Source: Desulfovibrio sp. DV (GTDB lineage Bacteria; Desulfobacterota; Desulfovibrionia; Desulfovibrionales; Desulfovibrionaceae). Taken from it: DNA of 41,455 nt. The notes beneath the pieces are model-generated. The model was not told where the DNA came from. It saw nothing but the letters and a program-made list of their open reading frames with translations, and did no database searches. Both the position numbers and the translations under genes were made by a program. Numbering within the stretch: the first letter of the stretch is position 1; every line of letters starts with the position of its first letter. This document shows positions 24,982-32,451 of this stretch, in pieces. The stretch lies in NCBI RefSeq assembly GCF_001936595.1, contig NZ_MLBG01000028.1, forward strand, positions 1 to 41,455, given 5' to 3'.

Positions 24982-25482
24982 ATGGAAACGCAAGAAGTGG
25001 AACAACGGGCGCAAGAGTTGTTCGAAAGCGGCTTGAACTGTGCGGAAGCGGTGTTGACGGCTGTCCTTGCCGGCCAGGGAGTCGAGGAATGCGAACAGGC
25101 CGCGCGGCTGGGGACGGCTTTTGGGGCCGGGGTTGGCCGCAGCAAGGAGGAAATGTGCGGGGCGCTTTCGGGCGGGCTCATTGCCCTGGGCTATCTCCAG
25201 GGGCGAAGCGGCGGAGACGAAGGGTGGGACGGCTTGGCGGCCCTTGCGGCCGGTGTGCGAAATCGTTTCAAGGCAGCCCACGGCTGCACCTCCTGCGCCT
25301 CCTTGTTGGCCCGGTTCGGACCACAGGAAAGCATGGACAAGTGTATCCGGCTGTCAGCCCGGACAGCGGGACTTTTCCACGATGCTCTTCGGAACCCTGA
25401 AACCGTCGAAACCGCTGCCGCGGCTTGCGGCTGCGCGACGCGACAGGCTGGGCAGACCGCAACCGGGCGTTGTTGCGGATAA
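24982..25482 (+). CDS. C_GCAxxG_C_C family redox-type protein
   Basis: A 166-residue protein of the C_GCAxxG_C_C family (putative redox-active or metal-binding proteins often encoded next to oxidoreductases). Visible motifs: LNCAEAVL (first Cys), EEMCGALSGGLIALG (the C-GAxxGG element), HGCTSCASLL and a C-terminal cysteine group (ACGCATR, then GRCCG). ATG 24982 follows GGAGGGAGAAAGCC. The divergent LysR regulator probably controls it. The substrate is unknown; family members are often called possible redox proteins. The cysteine tail CCG at the very end is notable. Confidence 0.85.
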   Translation: METQEVEQRAQELFESGLNCAEAVLTAVLAGQGVEECEQAARLGTAFGAGVGRSKEEMCGALSGGLIALGYLQGRSGGDEGWDGLAALAAGVRNRFKAAHGCTSCASLLARFGPQESMDKCIRLSARTAGLFHDALRNPETVETAAAACGCATRQAGQTATGRCCG

Positions 25483-25538
25483 ATTTGTTGGCATCGTGTG
25501 AGCCCGGGGCAGGCATCCGGGGTGCCAAATAAGACAAA

Positions 25539-25566
25539 GGGGATAGGCCATAATTGGCCTATCCCC
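25539..25566 (-). terminator. Intrinsic terminator of the tRNA-Pro fragment
   Basis: A perfect 12-bp stem, GGGGATAGGCCA pairing with TGGCCTATCCCC, around a TAAT loop. On the minus strand it is followed by TTTGTCTTATTT, so it terminates leftward transcription coming from the tRNA-Pro remnant. On the plus strand it could also end the C_GCAxxG_C_C transcript. Confidence 0.75.
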
Positions 25567-25577
25567 GTGAAATATGA

Positions 25578-25620
25578 TCGGGGCGAGGTGATTTGAACAC
25601 CCGGCATCCTGCTCCCAAAG
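25578..25620 (-). pseudogene. 3' fragment of a tRNA-Pro(TGG) gene, likely attachment-site scar
   Basis: Read on the minus strand this is the 3' half of tRNA-Pro: anticodon loop TTTGGGA (anticodon TGG), 3' anticodon arm GCAGG, a variable loop, T-arm GGGTG-TTCAAAT-CACCT, then acceptor strand CGCCCCG and discriminator A. CCA is not encoded (TCA). Just before the anticodon loop the sequence no longer pairs (GCTCC instead of CCTGC), and the D-arm and 5' acceptor strand are missing. The intact terminator follows. Such 3' tRNA fragments are what tRNA-targeting integrases leave at one end of an element. Confidence 0.65.
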
Positions 25621-25845
25621 GAGCAAAGACGAGACATATCTATTGAAATGATTTGATATTTTTGAATGGTGGATAACATTTTCCGGCTAAAACGACCCAG
25701 GCCCGGCCCCTGGCGGTTCTCCAGAGGTTAGCCGCCTGGGAGGTTATCCAGGGGCGGTTCTCCTGTCTTTTCAGGTTCGTGGGATATATGGGACGCACTT
25801 AGCGCCTCGTATGGGGAAAATGAGCGGGCCGCAAGTGGAGCCTGT
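25621..25845. other. Intergenic region with third repeat relative
   Basis: No gene is seen. It contains CGGTTCTCCAGAGGTTAGCC and GGTTATCCAGGGGCGGTTCTCC, related to copies A and B, and then GGGATATATGGGACGCACT, which parallels the GGGACACAT pair near 22615. AT-rich sequence at 25625-25680 separates it from the tRNA fragment. Confidence 0.35.
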
Positions 25846-26250
25846 CTATTTCGTCTTGCGATAACTGCCGCCGAAATAGCCAGACATGCCGCATTCGCCG
25901 CCCTTGGATTCCATGTCCACGACAGCGGTGTCGCCTTTAAAGTTAATAGTGAACTTGATGCCGTCATCCTCGGTGCCGCCCTTGGCCGGCAGGTCGTCGT
26001 TCACGCGGCCGCCGCCCTGGTCCATGGGCGTCTCGTAGGTTTCGAAGTCACACATCTGGCCGTTGCTCTTGCTCTTGGTCTTGAACTTGAAAACAAAACC
26101 CGGCCCCATCTGCGAGATGGTCATGGTTCCTTCGTAGCCCGGTTCGACGTAGGTGTAACGCCCTGTCACGCCCTTGGCCTCACATGCGCCGGACAGCGTC
26201 AGACTGATCGCGACCGCAGCCAGACCGGCCGCAAGATACCCTTTGCCCAT
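25846..26250 (-). CDS. Small exported protein of unknown family
   Basis: A 134-residue protein with a signal peptide (MGKGYLAAGLAAVAISLTLS, cleavage probably after CEA). The mature part is rich in Gly/Lys/Asp (TGRYTYVEPGYEGTMTISQM, DDGIKFTINFKGDTAVVDME) and looks like a small beta-barrel-type periplasmic protein. It has three cysteines in the mature part or near the signal junction. ATG 26250 follows AAAGGAG at ideal spacing. No family is recognised. It is one of six small exported proteins flanking the 7TMR kinase and regulator. Confidence 0.7.
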   Translation of the reverse strand: MGKGYLAAGLAAVAISLTLSGACEAKGVTGRYTYVEPGYEGTMTISQMGPGFVFKFKTKSKSNGQMCDFETYETPMDQGGGRVNDDLPAKGGTEDDGIKFTINFKGDTAVVDMESKGGECGMSGYFGGSYRKTK

Positions 26251-26466
26251 ACGTGTACTCCTTTGCGTTTGTTTGCGCGCGTCCCAACCCGGGCCGCGTT
26301 GCCGCTCCCGGATAAAAACGCGCGTGTTGTAAAATGCTTGTCGCGCGCCGCATTCCCACCGCTCCCGAGTGTTAAGCCCCCGAAAAGAGCAGAGCGCGTT
26401 ACGCTGTCAATACTCAAAAATGATTCATTTTTTTAAATATCAGCGTATTTTATTAGGGACGCGACG
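26251..26466. promoter_or_regulatory. AT-rich promoter-like region upstream of the exported protein
   Basis: A strikingly AT-rich patch (about 26410-26455) in GC-rich surroundings. On the minus strand it contains GAGTATTGACAGCG, a good TTGACA -35 match, about 160 bp before the ATG at 26250. A matching -10 box is not clear. Confidence 0.3.
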
Positions 26467-26958
26467 CTAGCGGGTTTGGCGGTCGATGCTCATGCGGTAG
26501 ACGGAATCTTCCCCGGCCTTTTGCACCTCTGTTAACTGAAAGCGAAAGCCGGCATGGGTCCAAACCTTGCCGCCCTTGCTTCGGACACCTTTGCCCGCCT
26601 CGGCGGTCAGCCAGACGACAAGTTGCGTTGCCACGGGATTTTGTTCCTTGAGCATGGCGTCAAGGATCGCGCCTGTGAACCGGCCCTTTGCGTCAAAATC
26701 GAAGGCCAGACTCACCGGCCCCTGGCCCGGTGCGGCAATGACGTCATACTGGATGCGCTCCGGCGACAGCACCGACGGCTCTTCCTGGGGCAAAGCCCTG
26801 GCTAGGGCCGCCGCGATGTCGCTCCGTCGCGAATCCCGGTCCAGGGTCAGGTTCTGGCCGCCGACCGACAAGGGAAAGCCGGACGCGCCGGCAACCGCTG
26901 TTGTTGTGATGGCCAAAAGGAGCAGAAACACTCCGGGAAACCTGATGCGCCTACGCAT
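26467..26958 (-). CDS. Exported protein of unknown function
   Basis: A 163-residue protein whose signal peptide starts at ATG 26958 (MRRRIRFPGVFLLLLAITTT, cleavage near AVAGA). The mature part begins FPLSVGGQNLTLDRDSRRSD and ends with LVVWLTAEAGKGVRSKGGKV and FRFQLTEVQKAGEDSVYRMS, suggesting an alternating-strand periplasmic domain. The frame is open to 27087 but the residues before ATG 26958 are Arg/Gly-rich and not family-like; AGGGA lies upstream of the chosen start. No family is recognised. Confidence 0.65.
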   Translation of the reverse strand: MRRRIRFPGVFLLLLAITTTAVAGASGFPLSVGGQNLTLDRDSRRSDIAAALARALPQEEPSVLSPERIQYDVIAAPGQGPVSLAFDFDAKGRFTGAILDAMLKEQNPVATQLVVWLTAEAGKGVRSKGGKVWTHAGFRFQLTEVQKAGEDSVYRMSIDRQTR

Positions 26959-27177
26959 GTATCCGTCCCTCGCTGGCTGTACGTTTCGCCCCGAGCGGAG
27001 CACAGCAAACACGTGCCCGGCAAAGAACACGCCTGGATGCGAAACCGTCCGGAGTGCCCCTAAGGCCCGACCGGAGGCCGTCGACATCGCGTTGTGGATA
27101 GATACGGCCTGGGCCGCCCCGCGTCTGTAAGGGTATTCCCGGACAGGCCGTGGGAGGCGCGATCTCGGCCGGGCTGG

Positions 27178-27297
27178 TCAATCCGCCCGGTAAACCAGCA
27201 GAAAAGCCAGCCCATACCATACCGACACGGCCGTTATCGCCAAGATAACGATTGCTTTGGCCCCTGCGTGAAGGTAATTTTTAACAGGATGTTTCAC
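27178..27297 (-). CDS. Candidate 39-aa single-pass membrane protein
   Basis: A short frame starting at GTG 27297 (MKHPVKNYLHAGAKAIVILA, then ITAVSVWYGLAFLLVYRAD) and ending in TGA at 27178. It has a basic N-terminus and one clean membrane helix with a WYGLAFLLVY end, which is typical of a real small membrane protein. GGAAAAAG lies 7-14 bases upstream. It is antisense to the upstream region of the 7TMR kinase gene. It could be chance, but the amino-acid pattern is unusually protein-like. Confidence 0.4.
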   Translation of the reverse strand: MKHPVKNYLHAGAKAIVILAITAVSVWYGLAFLLVYRAD

Positions 27298-27429
27298 GTT
27301 TTTTTCTTTTTCCAGTGCGGTGCTGCGGTGTTCCGGCGCGGCCGTGCGTTCCCCTGTGCCCGGCCCTGCCGCACCCGGACATTTGGCTGGGCCAAGCCTG
27401 TCGCCGGGGCCAATCGACCTTGCCTGCCA

Positions 27430-29406
27430 ATGGCGAGCCTGCTGCTGGCGCTCGCCCTGTTGCTCTCCTGGTGTGGCCCGGCCCAGGCCGAAACGCCGCC
27501 GCCCATGCCCCTGGCCAAAAAGGGGATCCTCAACCTTGCCGGCTGGGACATGGCGGCCAACGGCCCATTGCGTCTGGACGGCGAATGGGAATACTACCCC
27601 GGCCAACTGCTCAGCCCGAAAGACTTTCAAGCCAGCGTCCCCCGCACGGGAGGCGCCCTCTACGTCGTGCCCAACCCCTGGAACCGCGCCCGGACCGACC
27701 AAGAGGCCATGGGGGCCGACACCGGGTTCGCCACGTTGCGTCTGCGCCTGGAACCGGCCCTGGGCGCTGGCCAGCCGGCCCTGGCTCTGTTGAGCCTCAA
27801 TGCCGCCTATCGCCTGTGGATTGACGGCGCGCCGGCGGCCGGCAGCGGCGTCGTCGGGACGGACGCCGCAACGGAAACCCCCGCGCCGGCCAAACAGATT
27901 GTTTCCTTCGCCAATACCGGCCGTCCCGTGGACGTCGTTTTACAGCTTTCCAACCATCACGCCCGCGACGGCGGTCTCCTCGCCCCGGTCTGGCTCGGCT
28001 CCCAAGCGACGTTGGCGGCATGGCGAGACAGGGACAACGCCACGGCCATGTTCTTTATCGGCGCGTTTTGCATCATGGGCCTGTATCATGTCGCCTTGTA
28101 CTGGGTTCGCCCGACCACTATCGCCCCCTTGTATTTCTCCCTGTACTGCTTTGGCTGGATGGGAAATTACGCCGCCTCGGACAGCAGCGGCTGGGCTATC
28201 CGCCTCTTTTTCCCGGACCTTACCGCACGATTTCTGGACCCGCTGGCCTTGTCCTGCTTTTTTGCGACGATTCCGGTCGGCTACGCCTTTTTCAGGTCCC
28301 TGTACCCTGTGGAATTTTCAAAACATCTGCAATGGTTTTGCAACATGTTGTGCGTCGTGTTCGTCCTCGTGGCCCTTTTCGCCTCCGGCCGGACGCTCAA
28401 CACCGTTCTCCCCTGGCACTATCTCGCCTCCAGCCTGCTTATCGCCTCTTGTTTATACTGTCTGTACCAGGCATGGCGTCGGAAACGGGACGAAGCGGGC
28501 CTGCTCCTGGCCGGATTTTGCGTGCTGGGCCTTATTGGGCTCAACGACATGCTGGTCGACATGCACTGCCTGCCGTCCATTCCGTTGCTGCCGGTGGGCA
28601 TGCTGGCCTTCAGCCTGAGCCAGGCCTTTGCCCTGGCGCACCGTTTCTCCCAGGCCTTTACCTCGGAAAAACGTCTGGCCGGTGCCCTCGTAGACAAAAA
28701 CCTGCGCCTGGAAACAGAGATGGCCGAACGCAATCGCCTTGAGCAACAGATCGTGACCATCAGCGAAGAGGAACGCCGGCGCATCAGCCTGGAGCTCCAT
28801 GACGGCCTGTGCCAGGGCCTGACCGCCGCCCGGTTGCGCTGTGACGCCCTGTCGCCGGGGGGCGGCAAAAAAGGGGCGGAAAGCGAGGCCCTGGTCCGTC
28901 TGTCCAGCCTGCTCGATACCCTGGTCGGCCAGGCGTATGACCTGTCCCGAGGGCTGTGGCCTCTGGAACACGACGGCGTCGGACCGTCCTTTCGGGAAAT
29001 GCTGCGCCGACAGGCCGAATCGAGTGACGTCCCCATCGTGTTTCATCGGGACATGCCTTGCCAGGCCTGCCCCCGATCGCATCTGGCCCAGCTGTACCGC
29101 ATCGCCCAGGAAGCCGTGGCCAATGCCCTCAAACACGCCAGGCCCGGACAAATCAGCGTGTCCCTGGCCTGTCCGGCTGGCCAAGGCACGGTCTTGGCCG
29201 TGCGCGACGACGGCTGCGGCCGCAGCCGGGACAATGCCTCGGCCGGCGGCCTTGGCCTTGGCATCATGGCCCACCGGGCCCGCCTGATTGGCGGGGAATT
29301 GCGCATTCTGGATGCCCCGGGCGGCGGCACGGAAGTGGTCTGTACGGCCCCCTGTCCTGGCACTGCCGACGGCGCGGTCGCTGCCGATTCCCAGAGGCCG
29401 GCATGA
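27430..29406 (+). CDS. 7TMR-DISM sensor histidine kinase (NarX/DesK-type HisKA_3)
   Basis: Membrane sensor kinase, 658 residues from ATG 27430. Order: signal peptide (MASLLLALALLLSWCGPAQA); a periplasmic jelly-roll of the 7TMR-DISM extracellular type (about 35-200, LRLDGEWEYYPGQLL, LALLSLNAAYRLWIDG); seven membrane helices (about 205-400); a coiled coil (about 410-440); HisKA_3 with the phospho-acceptor His in RRRISLELHDGLCQGL; and HATPase_c with IAQEAVANALKHA, DDGCGRS and GGLGLGIMAHRA. The frame is open to 27094, and ATG 27289 (MFHVFFFF) is an alternative, but the signal peptide points to 27430; the ribosome binding site is poor. The stop overlaps the start of the response regulator, so the two form a pair. 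The ligand is unknown. Confidence 0.88.
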   Translation: MASLLLALALLLSWCGPAQAETPPPMPLAKKGILNLAGWDMAANGPLRLDGEWEYYPGQLLSPKDFQASVPRTGGALYVVPNPWNRARTDQEAMGADTGFATLRLRLEPALGAGQPALALLSLNAAYRLWIDGAPAAGSGVVGTDAATETPAPAKQIVSFANTGRPVDVVLQLSNHHARDGGLLAPVWLGSQATLAAWRDRDNATAMFFIGAFCIMGLYHVALYWVRPTTIAPLYFSLYCFGWMGNYAASDSSGWAIRLFFPDLTARFLDPLALSCFFATIPVGYAFFRSLYPVEFSKHLQWFCNMLCVVFVLVALFASGRTLNTVLPWHYLASSLLIASCLYCLYQAWRRKRDEAGLLLAGFCVLGLIGLNDMLVDMHCLPSIPLLPVGMLAFSLSQAFALAHRFSQAFTSEKRLAGALVDKNLRLETEMAERNRLEQQIVTISEEERRRISLELHDGLCQGLTAARLRCDALSPGGGKKGAESEALVRLSSLLDTLVGQAYDLSRGLWPLEHDGVGPSFREMLRRQAESSDVPIVFHRDMPCQACPRSHLAQLYRIAQEAVANALKHARPGQISVSLACPAGQGTVLAVRDDGCGRSRDNASAGGLGLGIMAHRARLIGGELRILDAPGGGTEVVCTAPCPGTADGAVAADSQRPA

Positions 29407-30047
29407 CGACGCATCCGGAAAAGGGCGGGCGCATCTTCCTGGCCGACGACCATCCGGCCGTGCGCGAGGGGCTTACCCTGCGCCTGCTCCAGGAAGGGTT
29501 CGTGGTTTGCGGCGAGGCGGAAAACCGGGCTTCGCTGCTGGCCGCTATCGACCCCAGCCGGGCCGATATCGCGCTGGTGGACCTGACCCTGTGCGAGGAA
29601 AACGGCCTGGACCTCATCGCCGACCTGCGCGCCCGGGACATCCCCGTGCTCGTCTATTCCATGCACGAAGACGCCGACACCGTGCGCCTGGCCCTGGACA
29701 GAGGGGCTTGCGGCTATGTCGCCAAGCGCGAGACCTCGGCCGTGCTGGTGGAGGGCGTGCGCGACGTGCTGGCCGGGCAGCGCTATCTGAGCCCCCGCGT
29801 CGTTGCCGCCTTGGAAGCGTCCCCGCCTCAGGCGACGCCCATCGGCCAAACCGGAGCGCTCAGTGAACGCGAGGGCCAGATCCTCAAACGGCTCTCCCTG
29901 GGCGAAGGCAACATCGAGATCGCCTCGGCCCTTGGCGTCAGCGTGCGCACCGTGGAAAGCTACTACGCGAGAATCCTGGTCAAATTGCACCTTGACGGCA
30001 TGAAGGCCCTTCGCAAGTACGCTATCCGCCAATTCAAGCCAGACTGA
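29403..30047 (+). CDS. NarL/LuxR-type response regulator
   Basis: A 214-residue two-component regulator. The receiver (RIFLADDHPAVREGLTLRLL, phospho-acceptor in IALVDLTLCEENGLDL, VLVYSMHED, conserved Lys in YVAKRE) is followed by a LuxR-type HTH: ALSEREGQILKRLSLGEGN, then IEIASALGVSVRTVESYYAR. ATG 29403 overlaps the kinase TGA (ATGA), so it is the cognate partner. Targets are not shown by sequence; the four exported-protein genes downstream in the same direction are the obvious candidates. Confidence 0.92.
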   Translation: MTTHPEKGGRIFLADDHPAVREGLTLRLLQEGFVVCGEAENRASLLAAIDPSRADIALVDLTLCEENGLDLIADLRARDIPVLVYSMHEDADTVRLALDRGACGYVAKRETSAVLVEGVRDVLAGQRYLSPRVVAALEASPPQATPIGQTGALSEREGQILKRLSLGEGNIEIASALGVSVRTVESYYARILVKLHLDGMKALRKYAIRQFKPD

Positions 30048-30190
30048 TCCCGCCTGCGGCCGCGTGTCTGTCCGGGAAATCCCGGACAGACAAAACAGCC
30101 GACGCTTCGTACATGGCCCGTCGTTGTCGGCCCGTGCCGACGTTTCTGCCGCAGCGCATGGGTCTGGGGCGAATGACGGAGGATGTTGCC

Positions 30191-30793
30191 ATGAAACGAC
30201 TGTTTGCTGTGCTGTTGTTGTGCGCCACGCTGCTCCCGGGCCAGGCCCTGTCCCAGGCAGGCAGCCCGATAGCGCCGGAAACCCGCAAGGAACTGAGCGA
30301 CTTTTTCAGCCCTTTTGCCGCCGCGAACATGCAGGGCTTTGATCAAAAGACCCTTACCGACAAGGATCTGCTGCATTTCGCCCTATGGCATTGCATCATG
30401 CGCGCCGACCCCTCGCTCAAACGGATCAACGGCGGCAATGACATCGTCATCCCTTCCGCCGTCATCGACACCATCACCCAGACCGTTTTCGGTCGCACCA
30501 TCCAAAAACACCGCAAAGCCCAATACGTCGAATCCCTGGCCAGCGGCGAGGCCTTCGTGTTCGCCCAGGTGGACAGCCTGCGACCGGGCGAGGGTGACAC
30601 GTTTCTCGCCGCCGGGACCATTTATTACACGGGTGCCGGGGAGACCATCGATCCCCACGCCACCCGGGCCCAGTGGAAACGTGCAGGTGCCGATGTCCAT
30701 GTCTGGGGTACCTTCTCCGGCGTCCTCAGGCGAACGCAGGCTCCCCAGGCCCATTGGACTGTGCTCCAATACGCCGTCAAGGAAGCCTCTTAG
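30191..30793 (+). CDS. Exported protein of unknown function
   Basis: A 200-residue protein with a signal peptide (MKRLFAVLLLCATLLPGQAL, cleavage near SQA). ATG 30191 follows GGAGG. The mature part begins SPIAPETRKELSDFFSPFAA and contains KDLLHFALWHCIMRADPSLK and GDTFLAAGTIYYTGAGETID. The layout (helical start, then a beta-rich domain with an IYYTG strand) resembles small Desulfovibrio exported proteins, but no named family is recognised. It lies 143 bp after the LuxR-type regulator. Confidence 0.7.
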   Translation: MKRLFAVLLLCATLLPGQALSQAGSPIAPETRKELSDFFSPFAAANMQGFDQKTLTDKDLLHFALWHCIMRADPSLKRINGGNDIVIPSAVIDTITQTVFGRTIQKHRKAQYVESLASGEAFVFAQVDSLRPGEGDTFLAAGTIYYTGAGETIDPHATRAQWKRAGADVHVWGTFSGVLRRTQAPQAHWTVLQYAVKEAS

Positions 30794-30884
30794 CCCGCCC
30801 ATCGGCCTTGTCGACGCCCGGGGCGCACGAGCCGCCCGCGTCGTTGCAATGACCCTCTATAATCGTACTGCAAAGGAGAGCCTC

Positions 30885-31262
30885 ATGATGTTTCGATCGT
30901 TCGTTGCCGCCGTCCTCCTGCTTGTCGCCAGCGCAACCACCTGCTTTGCCTATTCCGATGAAATCGAATGGCTTCGCAATAAAAGTTTCAAGGCCTGCCC
31001 GAATTATTACGTCTGGAGACTGATCGACAACTATTTCCCCGACGCCCGGTGGGATTCCGGCTGGTCCGACGAAGGCGACTACATTGTCAATGTTCGTGGC
31101 AAGATGTCTTTCAAGGGACAGGACGTCAAAGCCCTGTTGCAGTTTACCATCGACCCGAAGCGGGGAAAATTCGACATGAACGCCCTGGAGTTCAACGGCC
31201 ATCCCCAGTCCAAGGAGATGCGCGTGGAACTGATCAAGGCCATGTGCGAGGACGTGCAGTAG
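30885..31262 (+). CDS. Small exported protein of unknown function
   Basis: A 125-residue exported protein: ATG 30885 follows AAAGGAG and begins a signal peptide (MMFRSFVAAVLLLVASATTC, cleavage near FAYS). The mature part contains two cysteines (KACPNYYVWRLIDNYFPDAR and KAMCEDVQ at the end) and two beta-strand-like stretches (YIVNVRGKMSFKGQDVKALL, QFTIDPKRGKFDMNALEFNG). A DUF-type periplasmic fold is likely but not recognised. Confidence 0.7.
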   Translation: MMFRSFVAAVLLLVASATTCFAYSDEIEWLRNKSFKACPNYYVWRLIDNYFPDARWDSGWSDEGDYIVNVRGKMSFKGQDVKALLQFTIDPKRGKFDMNALEFNGHPQSKEMRVELIKAMCEDVQ

Positions 31263-31340
31263 CCTTGTGCAGGGACATAACCCGAGCGCTTTTCAAGCCT
31301 GGACGGCCAGGCGGCAGGAAACACAACGAAGGAGAGGAAA

Positions 31341-31808
31341 ATGACGAACCCAAGCATACAGATGGGCCAGGGGCCACTCTCGGGGGCGCGCTGGCTGCAC
31401 TGTCTGGTTTTGGGCCTGCTGCTGGCGGCCGGCCTGATGGCCGTGCCCACGGACGGCCAGGCCAAAGAGGACTATTCCTTTGTTGGCATCAAGGACGCCT
31501 CCCAGGTGCCGAAGTTCGTCGCCAGCCTGCAAAAGGCGTTGGCGGCCGATGACAAAAACGCCGTGGCCGGAATGGTCTCCTATCCCCTCATGGTCTCGAT
31601 CGGCGGCGAGGATCTGGAAATCGCGGACAAGGCCGCCTTCGTGAGCCAGTATGACCGGATCCTCACGAAGGAGATCAAACAGAACATCCTGGCCCAGCCC
31701 CTAAACGATATTTTTGTCAACAAGCAGGGGGTGATGGTCGGTTCCGACGGCAAGGTCTGGGCCCTGCCCGACGGCAAAGCCCTGCGCATTGCCGTCATCC
31801 GGGATTAG
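31341..31808 (+). CDS. Exported protein of unknown function
   Basis: A 155-residue protein with a long signal sequence or N-terminal helix (WLHCLVLGLLLAAGLMAVPT, cleavage near GQA). The mature part (LQKALAADDKNAVAGMVSYP, LMVSIGGEDLEIADKAAFVS, GVMVGSDGKVWALPDGKALR) has the pattern of an SnoaL/NTF2-like cone fold: a helix with AADDKNAVA, then strands and a final GRxWF-like strand. This is tentative. ATG 31341 follows AAGGAGAGG. Confidence 0.72.
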   Translation: MTNPSIQMGQGPLSGARWLHCLVLGLLLAAGLMAVPTDGQAKEDYSFVGIKDASQVPKFVASLQKALAADDKNAVAGMVSYPLMVSIGGEDLEIADKAAFVSQYDRILTKEIKQNILAQPLNDIFVNKQGVMVGSDGKVWALPDGKALRIAVIRD

Positions 31809-31887
31809 CCGCCCGACCTTGGAATTGTGCGCAGCCGCCACGAGGCCGAAAAATGGGGCGGCTGCCCCCAACCGCCTCGGAGGAGCT

Positions 31888-32451
31888 ATGAAAACTGTTC
31901 TTCTGGTGTGTTCCTGCCTGGCCCTGGCCTTGGTTATGCCGGGAGCCGCGGCGGCTAGGCAGGGCGACGTCTTCGAGCCGATTCCCCGGGCCGAGTGCCA
32001 GCACCTTCAGGGACTCGCCGAGAAGGCTCTCAAGACCCGATTCTCCCTCACTCCCAACGCGCCCTTTCTCTACATGACGGGAGACGCCGAAAACGAGAGG
32101 GGCGAAGCCGGGCGGGGATGCATCCTGATCGCAAAGGGTACTGGGCGCGATTTCCCCGAAGGCCCTGCCGCGTTGGATCTCAAGCTGCGCCAGGCCTTTC
32201 AGGGGTGGACGGTGACTGACAGTGGCTTCTATGGCAATTATGAAACCTCGGGAGGACGTTCCGCCTTGACCCAGGGAGACCGATTGCTCGTGATCGAAGC
32301 AGGTTGGGAACCGACCATCGAGGCGGAAGCCCTTGCCCAGAAGAAATGTCCACAAAGTCCTATCGATGCCTGTGTCGAATACTTCAAGCCGGCGCAACTG
32401 CTTTACACGGTCAAGGTTCATGTCGCCCGTAGAATGGAGGCCCATCGATAG
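31888..32451 (+). CDS. Exported protein of unknown function
   Basis: A 187-residue protein with a signal peptide (MKTVLLVCSCLALALVMPGA, cleavage near AAA-RQG). ATG 31888 follows CGGAGGAG. The mature part has four cysteines (AECQHLQGL, GRGCILIAKG, QKKCPQSPIDACVEY), probably forming periplasmic disulfides. The last codons run into the chimeric mobile-element ORF, whose GTG overlaps the stop. Fourth in a same-direction series of exported proteins after the response regulator. Confidence 0.7.
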   Translation: MKTVLLVCSCLALALVMPGAAAARQGDVFEPIPRAECQHLQGLAEKALKTRFSLTPNAPFLYMTGDAENERGEAGRGCILIAKGTGRDFPEGPAALDLKLRQAFQGWTVTDSGFYGNYETSGGRSALTQGDRLLVIEAGWEPTIEAEALAQKKCPQSPIDACVEYFKPAQLLYTVKVHVARRMEAHR

